This document shows positions 16,040 through 24,010 of a stretch of 24,211 nt of DNA, one piece after another (within the stretch, counting starts at the first letter, position 1; every line of letters begins with the position of its first letter). The stretch lies in NCBI GenBank assembly GCA_021818605.1, contig JAKAUH010000150.1:1-24211 (forward strand), in the 5' to 3' direction. Source of the DNA: Planctomycetota bacterium. Lineage in GTDB: Bacteria; Planctomycetota; Planctomycetia; Isosphaerales; Isosphaeraceae. The position numbers were made by a program, and so were the translations under genes. The notes under the pieces were generated by a model. It saw nothing but the letters and a program-made list of their open reading frames with translations, did no database searches and was not told where the DNA came from.

Positions 16040-17065
16040 TCACCGCAGATCGGCCGGCGGGGGGAGGCTCGGCGGTGGCGGGAGCGGCGGTAGAGGCGGG
16101 AGCTCGTCGGTCGGCGCCACGGTGGTCGCCGAGGTGCGGGTGACGGCGGGGTCGACCGGCATCGGCACGCGGATGTTGGTGCTGGCCGGGGCATTCGCGG
16201 CGATTGCGGTTGTCGCGGTCGCGGTCGCGCTCTGCTGGCGATCGAGCTGGGTGAGGGCCCGCTGGGCCAGCATGAGGTCGGGGCGGAGCAAAAGCGCTTC
16301 CTGGTACTCGCGGCGCGCCAGGTCGTACTGGCCGGTCGCGGCGAGGAGGTAGCCGAGGTTCGCGTGGCCGATCGCATCGCCCTGGTTGTTGCTCAACAGC
16401 GGCAGGGCGTCGCGCGTCCTGCCCTCGGCGGCCAGGACCATGCCCAGGTTCGTGCGAATCCTGGCGTCGTCGGGGGCGAGCTTGCGCGCGGTTCGCAGAG
16501 CGGCTTCGGCCTCTTCCCAGCGGCCCTGAAGGTAGTAGCTGTAGCCCGAGTCGTTCCAGACCCTTGGGTCCTTCGCGGCCAGTCGCTGGGCCCTGTGATA
16601 GTGAGGCTCGGACTCGCGGAATCGGCCCTGGCGGTCGAGCGCCGAGGCCAGCCGCCGATGGGCGAGGGCCGCGTCGGCATTCTTCTGGCGGTGGCGCCCG
16701 CGTTCCTCGGCGATCTTGAGTGCCTCGCCGTATTCTTGCATGGCGCGGTCCAGGTTGCCCTGGGTCTCGAAGACCTTGCCGAAGTCGATGTGAACCTGGA
16801 ATCGCTGGCGATCGGACGCCTTCGAGTGGAACGTCGTGTTCTCGCCGACCGCGCGGTTCAGGTCGACCGAGACCGTCGGCGTGACCTCGCCTGACGCTGA
16901 CGACGGCGCAGGGGCTGGAGGCGTCGCGGGTGCGCCCGCCGGCCTGGGACCGTGGACGCAGCCGCCGACCATGGTCATGCCCGCGAGCCAGGCGGCCGCG
17001 AGGGCGCGGCGCCGCCGATGCCCGGTCCGCCGCGCGACACCCCCGATTTCACATCGAATGTCCAT
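16040..17065 (-). CDS. TPR-repeat lipoprotein, TadD-like
   Basis: The protein has 341 residues. An Arg-rich n-region and a short hydrophobic stretch end in MVGGC (lipobox, Cys36), so it is probably lipid-anchored in the outer membrane. A Pro/Ala linker follows, then five or so TPR units: QVHIDFGKVFETQGNLDRAMQEY, AHRRLASALDRQGRFRESEPHY, VWNDSGYSYYLQGRWEEAEAAL, RTNLGMVLAAEGRTRDAL and HANLGYLLAATGQYDLARREY. The C-terminal 75 residues are Ala/Thr- then Pro/Leu-rich and probably disordered. TPR lipoproteins of this kind (TadD, PilF) help secretins assemble in the outer membrane. Its ATG lies 1 nt after the stop of the preceding gene, so the two are translationally coupled. Later in-frame starts exist, but this one keeps the lipobox. 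Confidence 0.88.
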   Translation of the reverse strand: MDIRCEIGGVARRTGHRRRRALAAAWLAGMTMVGGCVHGPRPAGAPATPPAPAPSSASGEVTPTVSVDLNRAVGENTTFHSKASDRQRFQVHIDFGKVFETQGNLDRAMQEYGEALKIAEERGRHRQKNADAALAHRRLASALDRQGRFRESEPHYHRAQRLAAKDPRVWNDSGYSYYLQGRWEEAEAALRTARKLAPDDARIRTNLGMVLAAEGRTRDALPLLSNNQGDAIGHANLGYLLAATGQYDLARREYQEALLLRPDLMLAQRALTQLDRQQSATATATTAIAANAPASTNIRVPMPVDPAVTRTSATTVAPTDELPPLPPLPPPPSLPPPADLR

Positions 17066-17066
17066 T

Positions 17067-17714
17067 CTAGCGTACTCCCATCGAGGCTGACTCGTTCGGC
17101 GGGAGCATGAAGGTCGGTGCCGCGCCCTGGCCGCGGATGATGGTGTTGACGTGATTATCGGCGGCCTGGACTCCCAGCATTCCGGGATAGGGCGAAGGCC
17201 CGATGAGGACGCGGTCGGCCGGCAGGACCATACCGGCCGATGCCAGCGTGGCGAGGACCGCACGGCGGCGTGACTCGGCCAGCTCGGGCTCGTCGGGTGA
17301 CCATTCCACCAGGATGGGGCCGGCCCAGTGGGGCAGCCGGCCGTACATCAGGTTGAACCGCGCGGCACCGCCCGGCGAGAAGCGGTCGGTTCCAGGCAGG
17401 AAGTCGGTCTGATAGAGGGTGAAGCGATGCGGGTCGGCCTTCGAGACCTGCACCGCGAACTGCCGGTTCACAAAGGATCCTAACGGCGGCTCGACGAAGG
17501 CCTCGGGATAGCCGATGAAGTCGTCCTGGAGCGTGTGCGCCGTGTGGTGCAGCATTCGATGAATTCGGCCGCGCCGCGTGCAGACCGGGCGCGGCGGTGG
17601 CGGTGGCGGACCGGTCGGGATCGATTGGGCGGCCGCCTCGTGGACAATCGATCCGAAGAGAATCAACATGAAAATGGATGTGCGCCTTGTCATTTGTTGC
17701 CTTCGAGCGTTCAT
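17067..17714 (-). CDS. Exported protein of unknown function in a secretin operon
   Basis: The protein has 215 residues with a signal peptide (RRTSIFMLILFGSIV, cut near HEAAA/Q). A Pro-rich stretch follows, then a His-rich turn RGRIHRMLHHTAHTLQDDFIGYP. A domain with FVNRQFAVQVSKADPHRFTLYQTDF, an Arg/Glu helix (ELAESRRRAVLATLASAG) and VLIGPSPYPGMLGVQAADNH ends it. The layout, a peptide-binding-looking beta part then SRRRAVLATL plus a V-x-I-G strand, recalls the OmpA/CpaD-like helper proteins near Tad secretins, but I cannot prove homology. ATG 17714 is chosen over an ATG six codons earlier because GGAG lies 7 nt upstream. It sits between the secretin gene (76 bp before) and the TPR gene (1 nt after). 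Confidence 0.75.
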   Translation of the reverse strand: MNARRQQMTRRTSIFMLILFGSIVHEAAAQSIPTGPPPPPPRPVCTRRGRIHRMLHHTAHTLQDDFIGYPEAFVEPPLGSFVNRQFAVQVSKADPHRFTLYQTDFLPGTDRFSPGGAARFNLMYGRLPHWAGPILVEWSPDEPELAESRRRAVLATLASAGMVLPADRVLIGPSPYPGMLGVQAADNHVNTIIRGQGAAPTFMLPPNESASMGVR

Positions 17715-17790
17715 CACGATTCTCCTTCTCACGGTCGGGCGGGGGCCGAATGGAGTGGGAGTGGGTTGGAGTGGAATCCCTCCGGATCCC

Positions 17791-19764
17791 TCAATCGGAG
17801 TAGCCGTGCGGGCCGACGACCCAGCGCTCCTCGCTCTGGAAGTGTTTCATGATGTTAAGCGGGTCCTGCTGACCCACTGTCGAGCGGAACTCGCGTCCCA
17901 GCTTTCCCTCGATCCGGCCCAGCAGGTAGAACTCGACGTCATTGGGCTGCATGATGCGATCGCCGGGCGCTTCGGTGACCTCGATCTTGTCGAGGGGTGC
18001 GACGAGCTGGGGGGTAACCAGGATGATGGTTTCGGTCTCGATCGTTTCGTGGGTGTCGGCGCTGAACCACGGGCCGACGATGGGCAGGTCGCCGAGGCCC
18101 GGGATTCGCAACGTGGTGGCGTTCGTGACGAGCTGGAGCAGGCCGGCAATCGCGAGGGTCTGGCCCTCGCGCAGCTCGACGACTGTGCGGGCACTGCGTT
18201 CGGAGATCGAGGGGACCTGTCCGCCGTTGACGACGGTCGACTGGCCGAAGTTCAGCTCGCTGATGACCGGCTCGACGTCGAGGCGGATCACGTCATTCGG
18301 CAGGATCTCGGGCAGGAAGGTGAGGATGGTCCCGAAGCGCTGAAACTGGACGGTAACCACGGCCGTACCGCCGGGGATCGAGCTGCTCTGCGGGACGGGG
18401 TAGGGGAACATGCCGCCGACAAGGAACCGCGCGGGCTGACCGTCGAGGGCCATCAGGTTGGGCTCGGCCAGGATCTTGGCCAGGCTGTTCGATCGCAGGG
18501 CGTCGATGAAGAGCGAGAAATGCCCCGCGTCAAACACGCCGAACAGGGGTGAATTGCCGGCGGGGATGACCGTCGCGAGCCCGTTCACATTTCCCTGAAG
18601 TGGACCGGCGAATCCCCGCCTTCCGAGCGTCTGGCCGAGGTTTGCGGTCTCCGTGGTGGTGAACTGGGCGTTGTTGCCGATCGCCGAGCCGATGATCGAC
18701 CGTCCGCGGGCATAGAGCCAGCTCACGCCGACATCGCGCGTGGCCGTGCGGTTCACCTCGGCGATCTTGACGTGCAACAGGACCTGGCGCGGGCCGGGGA
18801 CGATGACGCGATTGACGATGAACATCCCGCCGCGTCCGCTCGCGGGTGTACCGGCCAGTACGCCGCCCATTCCGCCGCCACCGCCGCCGCCACCGCCGCC
18901 GCCCATTCCGCCGCCACCGCCTCCGCCCATTCCGCCGCCCGCACCTCCTCCGCTCATGCCAGGGCGGTTGGTCATCAGCGTCATCGAGACGACCTGGAGG
19001 ATGTCGGACATCATCTTGGCATCGGGGACCTGCCCCTCGAGGATCACCTGGGCACCGACCTGGCGGACCTTGACGGCCGAGCCCGGGAACGCCTGGCGGA
19101 TTCGCGCCTCGAGGTCGCGGGTGTCGATGGTCACGCGAACCAGGAACGTCACCGGCCGGTCGGTCTCGTCCCAGATCGTCAGGGTGGTCGTCCCCGACAT
19201 GTTGCCCATGACGTTCCAGACGCGCGAACTGGGCTGATCGTTCAGGAGCTCGACGTCGGCGACCTGGGGGTTGGCGATGGCAATCCGGCGCAGTTCGCGG
19301 CGGGTCTGGATGATCCGCGACTGACCCTCCACCAGGCTGATCTCGGCCTCCGGCTCGTTGATCAGCTCGATGATGTTGTTGACGTCGGCAGCGACCTTCG
19401 CCGACGAGCGGACTGGCGGAGGGCCGGGCGGATGCTCCGGCGCCAGCCCGGAGTTGTCCCGGCCGAACTGGATCACGTGGGGCCGCGGCTCGGCCGCCGG
19501 CGCCTGCGCGATACCCGGCAGGGGATCGACCGGAATGATCCGGGGGATGGGGGCGACCGGCCTTGCCGCCGGCATGGGGGGGTTCGGCACCGGTGCCTGA
19601 GCCGGAGCCTGCAATTGCATCGGCGCCAGCATCGACGCCTGGGCCCGGGCGTGTCCAGCCGCTGCCGCGATCAGGAGCGTGACGGCAGTCATCGCCGCCA
19701 GGGTCCGCCGGCCGGCGCCAACGGGACCAGAATCCAGTTTCATCATCCCGAATGGACTTTGCAC
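17791..19764 (-). CDS. cpaC: Outer-membrane secretin, Tad/CpaC (RcpA) type, with poly-Gly insert
   Basis: The protein has 657 residues. A signal peptide comes first (cut near GHARA/Q), then a Pro/Ala linker. The pilus N-terminal domain (about 130-215) has VEGQSRIIQTRRELRRIAIANPQVADVEL in two parts of a typical pattern. A BON-like domain (about 218-262) has ARIRQAFPGSAVKVRQVGAQ. A glycine tract lies at about 268-305, and the secretin core from about 310 to 590, with VPGPRQVLLHVKIAEVNR, ALDGQPARFLVGG and the closing IPGLGDLPIVGPWF. The family forms a multimeric outer-membrane pore for Tad/Flp pili. The start is GTG 19764, with GGAAGGG just upstream; the ATGs at 19746 and 19743 have no such site. 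The two following genes form an operon with it. Confidence 0.9.
   Translation of the reverse strand: MQSPFGMMKLDSGPVGAGRRTLAAMTAVTLLIAAAAGHARAQASMLAPMQLQAPAQAPVPNPPMPAARPVAPIPRIIPVDPLPGIAQAPAAEPRPHVIQFGRDNSGLAPEHPPGPPPVRSSAKVAADVNNIIELINEPEAEISLVEGQSRIIQTRRELRRIAIANPQVADVELLNDQPSSRVWNVMGNMSGTTTLTIWDETDRPVTFLVRVTIDTRDLEARIRQAFPGSAVKVRQVGAQVILEGQVPDAKMMSDILQVVSMTLMTNRPGMSGGGAGGGMGGGGGGGMGGGGGGGGGGGMGGVLAGTPASGRGGMFIVNRVIVPGPRQVLLHVKIAEVNRTATRDVGVSWLYARGRSIIGSAIGNNAQFTTTETANLGQTLGRRGFAGPLQGNVNGLATVIPAGNSPLFGVFDAGHFSLFIDALRSNSLAKILAEPNLMALDGQPARFLVGGMFPYPVPQSSSIPGGTAVVTVQFQRFGTILTFLPEILPNDVIRLDVEPVISELNFGQSTVVNGGQVPSISERSARTVVELREGQTLAIAGLLQLVTNATTLRIPGLGDLPIVGPWFSADTHETIETETIILVTPQLVAPLDKIEVTEAPGDRIMQPNDVEFYLLGRIEGKLGREFRSTVGQQDPLNIMKHFQSEERWVVGPHGYSD
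18866..18956. repeat. Low-complexity CCGCC/GGCGG repeat encoding the secretin glycine tract
   Basis: The tract is made of GGCGGN-type glycine codons interrupted three times by the unit GGAATGGGCGG (Met-Gly-Gly), giving M-G(7)-M-G(11)-M-G-G. The near-identical units point to expansion by slippage. It lies between the BON-like domain and the secretin core. Confidence 0.85.
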
Positions 19765-20188
19765 GAATCCCTTCCCTGCCTGATACTCGATTCTGGAGGA
19801 TTCCTTTGATCCAGTCGCGATCCTGGGACGGGGGTCACCTCCTGTCGAATTCCCTAAGTCGTTTGAAACGAAAGGATTTCGACGAGGATATCCTCCCGTC
19901 GGCCGACCCCGCGCCGGGAGCCGGGTGGGCGTGGATCGGATCGCCCGATCGTGCGGATTCTAAGGCATAATTCGGCTTCCAGGGTGGCTCAACTTCATCG
20001 GGTGCCGAAAAAGTCGACGCAACGGCCCTTGTCCGGACAGGATTGACGGCCTCAAAATGACGTGAGCCTCGACGGATCGAACCGCGGGGCATTATCGCCG
20101 GGACGGAGTCGCGGGTTGCTCGATCGCATCCCGGTCGGCGTCGGCGCCCGGATCACCCGAAACCCTGAACCGACGGATCACGACGCGG
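19765..20188. other. Divergent intergenic region between secretin and ATPase genes
   Basis: This 424-bp stretch contains no supported gene. It should carry promoters for both divergent transcripts. A perfect 12-bp palindrome, GAGGATATCCTC, lies at 19884-19895 and is a possible operator. A TTGAGC/TATGCC pair with 17-nt spacing on the minus strand (about 20008-19980) is a weak promoter candidate for the secretin operon. Confidence 0.5.
19884..19895. promoter_or_regulatory. Perfect 12-bp palindrome, possible operator
   Basis: GAGGATATCCTC reads the same on both strands and lies about 120 bp before the secretin start in a divergent gap. Dimeric regulators bind such sites, but a 12-bp palindrome can occur by chance and no copy was seen elsewhere in the window. 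Confidence 0.3.
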
Positions 20189-21070
20189 ATGTCCATGGCC
20201 CGCCAAGCATTCGGACTGGAGGAGCTGGACCGTGCGCTGGGCGGGGGATTGCTTCCGGGCACCCTGACGGTCCTGGCCGGCGCGACCGGCATCGGCAAGA
20301 CACAACTGGGACTCCGGTGGGCCAATGCCGGCCTGGCCGCCGAGGGGCAACGCGGCGTCCTCTGCGACCTGACCAGCCGGGGCGACTCGCAGAATCATGC
20401 CGAGTATGCCGCACGGCTGTTCGGCTGGAACCTCGAACGCTATCCCCTTTCGATCACGCCCGAGTTCGATGGCGCGTGGGATCTCGCTCGGAGGCTCGGC
20501 GACTATTTCCACCCGATCGAGCGCGGCGGCCGGCGCGTGACGCGCGGCGACCTCGAGGCCGACGAGTGGCACGAGTGGAAGTCGGACCTCGCACGCATCT
20601 ATCGATGCGCGGTGGGCTTCTTCTACCAGCACCTGGCGCGAGGATGCCGGCGCGTCGTCTTCGACGGACTCGAACCCGCCGATCGGTTCAGCGACTCGAT
20701 CCAGTTCGACTTCTTCGAATACATCTACCAGCACGTCCTGCGCAAGGAGGACGAATGGGCCGCGCGTGAGTGGCTTCGGGAGAAATACCGATCGTGCGAG
20801 CCTGAGGTGATGGCCCACCGGTATGACCATCGCCAGGTCGGCTGTCTGTACCTCTACACCACGACCCAGGTGATGCTTGATGATCTGCTCTCGCAGCCGA
20901 TCGGGCAGGGCGACATCTTCGCCAACGCCAACACGATCGTCCTGATGGGCAGGGCCCGGCGCGAGGGGCGGCTGGGCCGTGCGCTGTCGGTCGTGAAGCA
21001 CCGCGGCAGCGCCTGCGGCGAGGAGATCTTGCCTTACCGGATCACCGAGGAAGGATTCGTGTTCGAATGA
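20189..21070 (+). CDS. RecA-fold ATPase, KaiC/RAD55-like
   Basis: The protein has 293 residues and a single KaiC-type domain. It opens with the typical FGLEELDRALGGGLLPGTLTV lead-in, then Walker A GATGIGKT (31-38, K37), a Walker B strand RRVVFDGLE (D159), and near the C-terminus SVVKHRGS and a final strand RITEEGF. This last pattern is the K-x-R-x-S/G motif of KaiC-like proteins. A charged insert of about 45 residues (about 186-230) is rich in Trp, Tyr and Arg. The role is unknown; single-domain KaiC-like proteins work in signalling or in DNA repair. ATG 20189 has no strong ribosome binding site, and an ATG two codons later is an alternative. Its stop overlaps the next start by ATGA. Confidence 0.82.
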   Translation: MSMARQAFGLEELDRALGGGLLPGTLTVLAGATGIGKTQLGLRWANAGLAAEGQRGVLCDLTSRGDSQNHAEYAARLFGWNLERYPLSITPEFDGAWDLARRLGDYFHPIERGGRRVTRGDLEADEWHEWKSDLARIYRCAVGFFYQHLARGCRRVVFDGLEPADRFSDSIQFDFFEYIYQHVLRKEDEWAAREWLREKYRSCEPEVMAHRYDHRQVGCLYLYTTTQVMLDDLLSQPIGQGDIFANANTIVLMGRARREGRLGRALSVVKHRGSACGEEILPYRITEEGFVFE

Positions 21071-21834
21071 GCCTCACGATTGACCTGTCGGGCCGGACCG
21101 CGCTCGTGACGGGCTCGTCGCAGGGCATCGGGGCCGAGATCGCGCGGACCCTGCACGGGGCGGGCGCGCGCGTCGTCATCAATCACCCCGGCGGGGCGGG
21201 CGGACGAGTCGAGCAGGACGCCCTGGCGGTTCGCGATGAGCTTTCGGCCGCGCGGCCGGACGACGCGCTGGTCGTTGCAGCCGATGTGAGCGACCCCGCG
21301 GCAGTCGCGGCGATGATGCGGGAGGTCGAACGCGAGTGGGGGAAACTCGACATCCTGGTGAACAACGCCGGGATCCTGCGGGATCGCTCGATCGCCAGGA
21401 TGACCGAGGACGAGTGGCGCTCGGTGCTCGACGTCAATCTTGGCGGGGTGTTCCACTGCTGCAAGTACGGGCTGGAGATCCTCAACGATGGCGGCTCGAT
21501 CGTCTCGATCGGCAGCCTCGCGGCCAGGATGGGATTCCACGGGCAGGCGAACTACGCCGCGGCGAAGGCCGGGATTCACGCCCTGTCGCGCGTGCTGGCC
21601 CGCGAGTGCGCGCGGCGGGGGATCCGGGTGAACGCGGTTGCACCGGGCGTGATCGACACTCCGATGATGGCCCGGGTGAGCGACGAGGCGCGGGCGCAGC
21701 TCGCCGCGTCGATCGCGATGCGACGCCTCGGCACGCCCGGCGAGGTTGCGTCGGCCGTGCTGTTCCTTTGCTCGCCGCTGGCCTCGTACATCACCGGGCA
21801 TGTCCTGGAAGTCGACGGCGGCTTCATGGGGTGA
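21067..21834 (+). CDS. Short-chain dehydrogenase/reductase, FabG-like
   Basis: The protein has 255 residues and is a classical SDR: cofactor turn TGSSQGIG near residue 15, NNAG in the fourth strand, and the catalytic set S150, Y163 and K167 (NYAAAKAG). The C-terminal end with YITGHVLEVDGGF is that of 3-oxoacyl-ACP reductase-like enzymes. It reduces a keto group with NAD(P)H; the substrate is unknown, and without other fatty-acid genes nearby it is probably not the housekeeping FabG. The ATGA overlap with the ATPase gene gives translational coupling, an unusual pairing. Confidence 0.92.
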   Translation: MSLTIDLSGRTALVTGSSQGIGAEIARTLHGAGARVVINHPGGAGGRVEQDALAVRDELSAARPDDALVVAADVSDPAAVAAMMREVEREWGKLDILVNNAGILRDRSIARMTEDEWRSVLDVNLGGVFHCCKYGLEILNDGGSIVSIGSLAARMGFHGQANYAAAKAGIHALSRVLARECARRGIRVNAVAPGVIDTPMMARVSDEARAQLAASIAMRRLGTPGEVASAVLFLCSPLASYITGHVLEVDGGFMG

Positions 21835-21984
21835 CAGGGGTCGCCTGGCGGTCGGCGAGCGCGGACCCGACCAGGACCGGTGCTCGGGCGTCGCGTCCAG
21901 GGTTCCGGACCGCTAGAATGGTAATCTTTGATCCTGCGAACTCGACTTCTCGAGCGATGGACGGCAATCGGGCGGAGGATTCTC

Positions 21985-22911
21985 ATGGCGGACGCGGGAC
22001 CGCGCGAGGGCGCGGGAAGAAAGGGCGAGCCAGAGATCGGCGCGGCCGAATGGCTCTTCCGTGACGAGGCTCCCGCGAGGCCATCCGGGCCGGCGGTGCC
22101 GTCGGGCGCCGAGGAATCGCGCGAGGTCTTCGAGTTGGTCGGGGGCGATGATGAGGTTGCTGAGGATGCGGCTCCGGTCCCGCCGGCAATTCCGGCGACT
22201 CCGGTCAGGACGCGCGAACGGCCCTCCTCGACTCCGCGCGATGATTTCCACCCGCCGGATGCGCCGTCCAGACGGGCGCCGACGATCGACCCCGAAGATG
22301 CTGTCGACGTGGTCTGGACGCGAGCTGCCGAGTGGGGGCCGACCTTGCTGGCGCTGGGTGCCTGCCTGGCGACGGTCGGTCTCCTCGTCTACATCCTGAT
22401 GGGGATGGAGATGTACTCGGCGGCGTTCCTGATGCTCCTGGTCGGGCTGGCTGCTGCCGCGGTGCTCAGCTATCCGATCCTGATCACGCTCGAGCGGCCC
22501 GTGCGGATGACGCCCGAGCAGGCGGTGCGCGACTTTTACAACGCGCTTTCGCACCATGTCCCTCATTACCGGAGGATGTGGCTGCTTCTGGCGCGGACCG
22601 GGCGCACCTGCTCGTCGTACGGATCGTATGAAGGATTCAAGGCGTACTGGGCCGAGAAGATCAAGACGATCAAGGGGGATCGCGCTGGCTCGATGACGCC
22701 CCTCGCATTCGAGGTCCAGGACTACCGCGGGGAAAAGAGCGCCGGCATGTCGCGGGTCGAGGGCAAGTTCACACTCAGGATCTCGATCCGCGGCCAGCGC
22801 CAGGCGGGCCCCGTCGCCTCGATCGCCGGGCAGATGTCGCTGGTGCGCGGGCCTGACAAGATGTGGTATCTCGAGACCGGCACCTTGCCGCAGCCGTCGC
22901 GGCGCTCGTGA
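21985..22911 (+). CDS. Two-helix membrane protein of unknown function
   Basis: The protein has 308 residues. The first 110 are acidic, Pro-rich and probably disordered and cytoplasmic. Two transmembrane segments follow (about 118-140 and 143-168) with only a short turn. The C-terminal 135 residues begin MTPEQAVRDFYNALSHHVPHYRRMW, which resembles the first helices of NTF2-like domains. They continue with a beta part (LAFEVQDY, VEGKFTLRISIRG, MWYLETG). I do not recognise a named family. ATG 21985 is supported by GGAGG about 7 nt upstream; a TAGAAT at 21914-21919 could be a -10 but has no -35. Confidence 0.8.
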   Translation: MADAGPREGAGRKGEPEIGAAEWLFRDEAPARPSGPAVPSGAEESREVFELVGGDDEVAEDAAPVPPAIPATPVRTRERPSSTPRDDFHPPDAPSRRAPTIDPEDAVDVVWTRAAEWGPTLLALGACLATVGLLVYILMGMEMYSAAFLMLLVGLAAAAVLSYPILITLERPVRMTPEQAVRDFYNALSHHVPHYRRMWLLLARTGRTCSSYGSYEGFKAYWAEKIKTIKGDRAGSMTPLAFEVQDYRGEKSAGMSRVEGKFTLRISIRGQRQAGPVASIAGQMSLVRGPDKMWYLETGTLPQPSRRS

Positions 22912-23113
22912 TCGTGTCGAATCTGTCGTCCGCGCGGCCGCGAGTCTCCCCGCATTTCGCGATCAATCCGTTCGCCCGTCAGTATCCTCTGGGTCGATCT
23001 CCAGAATTCGCCGGTTTTCCGCTCGACCAGCGGCCATGGTTCACGATGAGAGTTCGTCGGCGGATCGGTAAACGGCTCAACTCAACCAGGGATGACGAAA
23101 CGGAGGAGTCGCG

Positions 23114-23602
23114 ATGCAAGGCACGATTGTCATGCTGCTCGCCCTCGGCGGGATCGGATGCCAGAATCCAACGGAAGGGCCGCCGCCGACTCCGCCAGGC
23201 GCGCAGGCCGGCGCAACGCCGTCGCCCTCGCCGTCGAATGGGGCGCAGGCTGGCGCAACGCCCTCGTCGGCCTCGAATGGCGCGCCGACAGGCGTCGCGA
23301 CACCGCCGTCCGATGCGGGGCAGGCCGACGTCGCGCCGCCGCCCTCGATTCCCGGGACTCCGCCGCTGGCGGAGGGCCGGCCGATTCCTGGTCCGACCGG
23401 TAACGACGCCACCAACTTCGTGCCGCCGCCGCCTTACCCGGTGTACTCGGGCGGACCGTTTTCCGCGCTCGACGTGCAGGACGATTCGTTCGGCACCTGC
23501 GTCCGGTACACGCTCTGGAGCTTCATCATCGGCCGGGACCCGAACGTGCCCTCCGCATGCGAGATCGAGTCGGCCTACCGGGCAGGGCTGTACAACAACT
23601 GA
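23114..23602 (+). CDS. Small Pro/Ala-rich putative lipoprotein with tandem repeats
   Basis: The protein has 162 residues. A short hydrophobic start (IVMLLALGGIGC) puts a Cys at residue 16, but Gly at -3 is not the usual lipobox residue, so lipidation is probable rather than certain. About 75 residues of Pro/Ala/Ser/Gly linker follow, including two copies of AQAGATPS..SNG. The C-terminal 65 residues look folded: FSALDVQDDSFGTCVRYTLW, FIIGRDPNVPSACEIE and SAYRAGLYNN, with two further Cys. The function is not recognised; the layout fits an outer-membrane-anchored surface protein. GGAGGAG 6 nt before ATG 23114 is a strong ribosome binding site. Confidence 0.75.
   Translation: MQGTIVMLLALGGIGCQNPTEGPPPTPPGAQAGATPSPSPSNGAQAGATPSSASNGAPTGVATPPSDAGQADVAPPPSIPGTPPLAEGRPIPGPTGNDATNFVPPPPYPVYSGGPFSALDVQDDSFGTCVRYTLWSFIIGRDPNVPSACEIESAYRAGLYNN
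23201..23281 (+). repeat. Two tandem repeats of about 42 and 39 bp in the lipoprotein linker
   Basis: Unit one (23201-23242) and unit two (23243-23281) both begin GCGCAGGC-GGCGCAACGCC-like and end TCGAATGG; they differ at a few bases and by one codon. They encode the repeated AQAGATPS..SNG linker, and a shorter decayed third copy may follow. Confidence 0.7.
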
Positions 23603-24010
23603 GACCTTGTGAAGAAATCGATTCCGAAAAACAGATAGAAGAGAGCGAATGACTGCAAGTGAAGAATCTGTGTGCTGTTATGCTGCTTCGCTCTCTGCCC
23701 TCTGCTCTCCGTTCTCTACTCTCCGCCCCTTTTCGACGATTCTTTCACATCCTCTGAGACACTGGAGTCCGTCCCGGAAGGGCGGTCGGACGGTGTCGTG
23801 CGGGCATTCGACGAGGCAGGGCACCGGCCCAATCGCGTCGAACCGCGGGCACGAAAACGCCGACCCAAGCCGTATCCCTTGCAGACGGTCCCGCGGCAAA
23901 CGGCCCAGGAGCGTTTGACCAAAACGGATTAGGGCTCCAGGACGTGCCATTCGTTGCTGACCTTTTTCCACACCCCTGACCTCTTTCCGCGCCCTCCTGC
24001 ACTCAAATAG
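23603..24010. other. Decayed intergenic region before the window end
   Basis: No intact gene is visible in these 408 bp. The part from 23603 to about 23760 is less GC-rich than the rest of the window and contains CTCTGCCCTCTGCTCTCC-like pyrimidine-rich repeats. A transposase-like C-terminal fragment lies at 23804-23932. The stretch 23933-24010 shows nothing that I can identify and ends at an in-frame TAG directly before the maturase fragment. Confidence 0.5.
23804..23932 (+). pseudogene. Possible C-terminal remnant of a transposase
   Basis: The last 42 codons of an open frame read GHRPNRVEPRARKRRPKPYP followed by LQTVPRQTAQERL. The R-V-E-P-R-x-x-K-R-R-P-K-x-x-x-L-x-x-P-R pattern resembles the basic tail of IS4-like transposases common in planctomycete genomes; this is from memory of the family and unverified. 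No upstream DDE domain or inverted repeats are visible, so it would be a relic. Confidence 0.4.

Noticed and set aside
18866..18956. Regular repeats that might suggest a CRISPR array
   Set aside because: The units are glycine codons in frame with the secretin, with no spacers of constant length.
18772..19809. 345-codon plus-strand frame opposite the secretin gene, with Ala/His/Ser repeats
   Set aside because: The repeats are the reverse complement of the glycine codon tract; no independent coding evidence.
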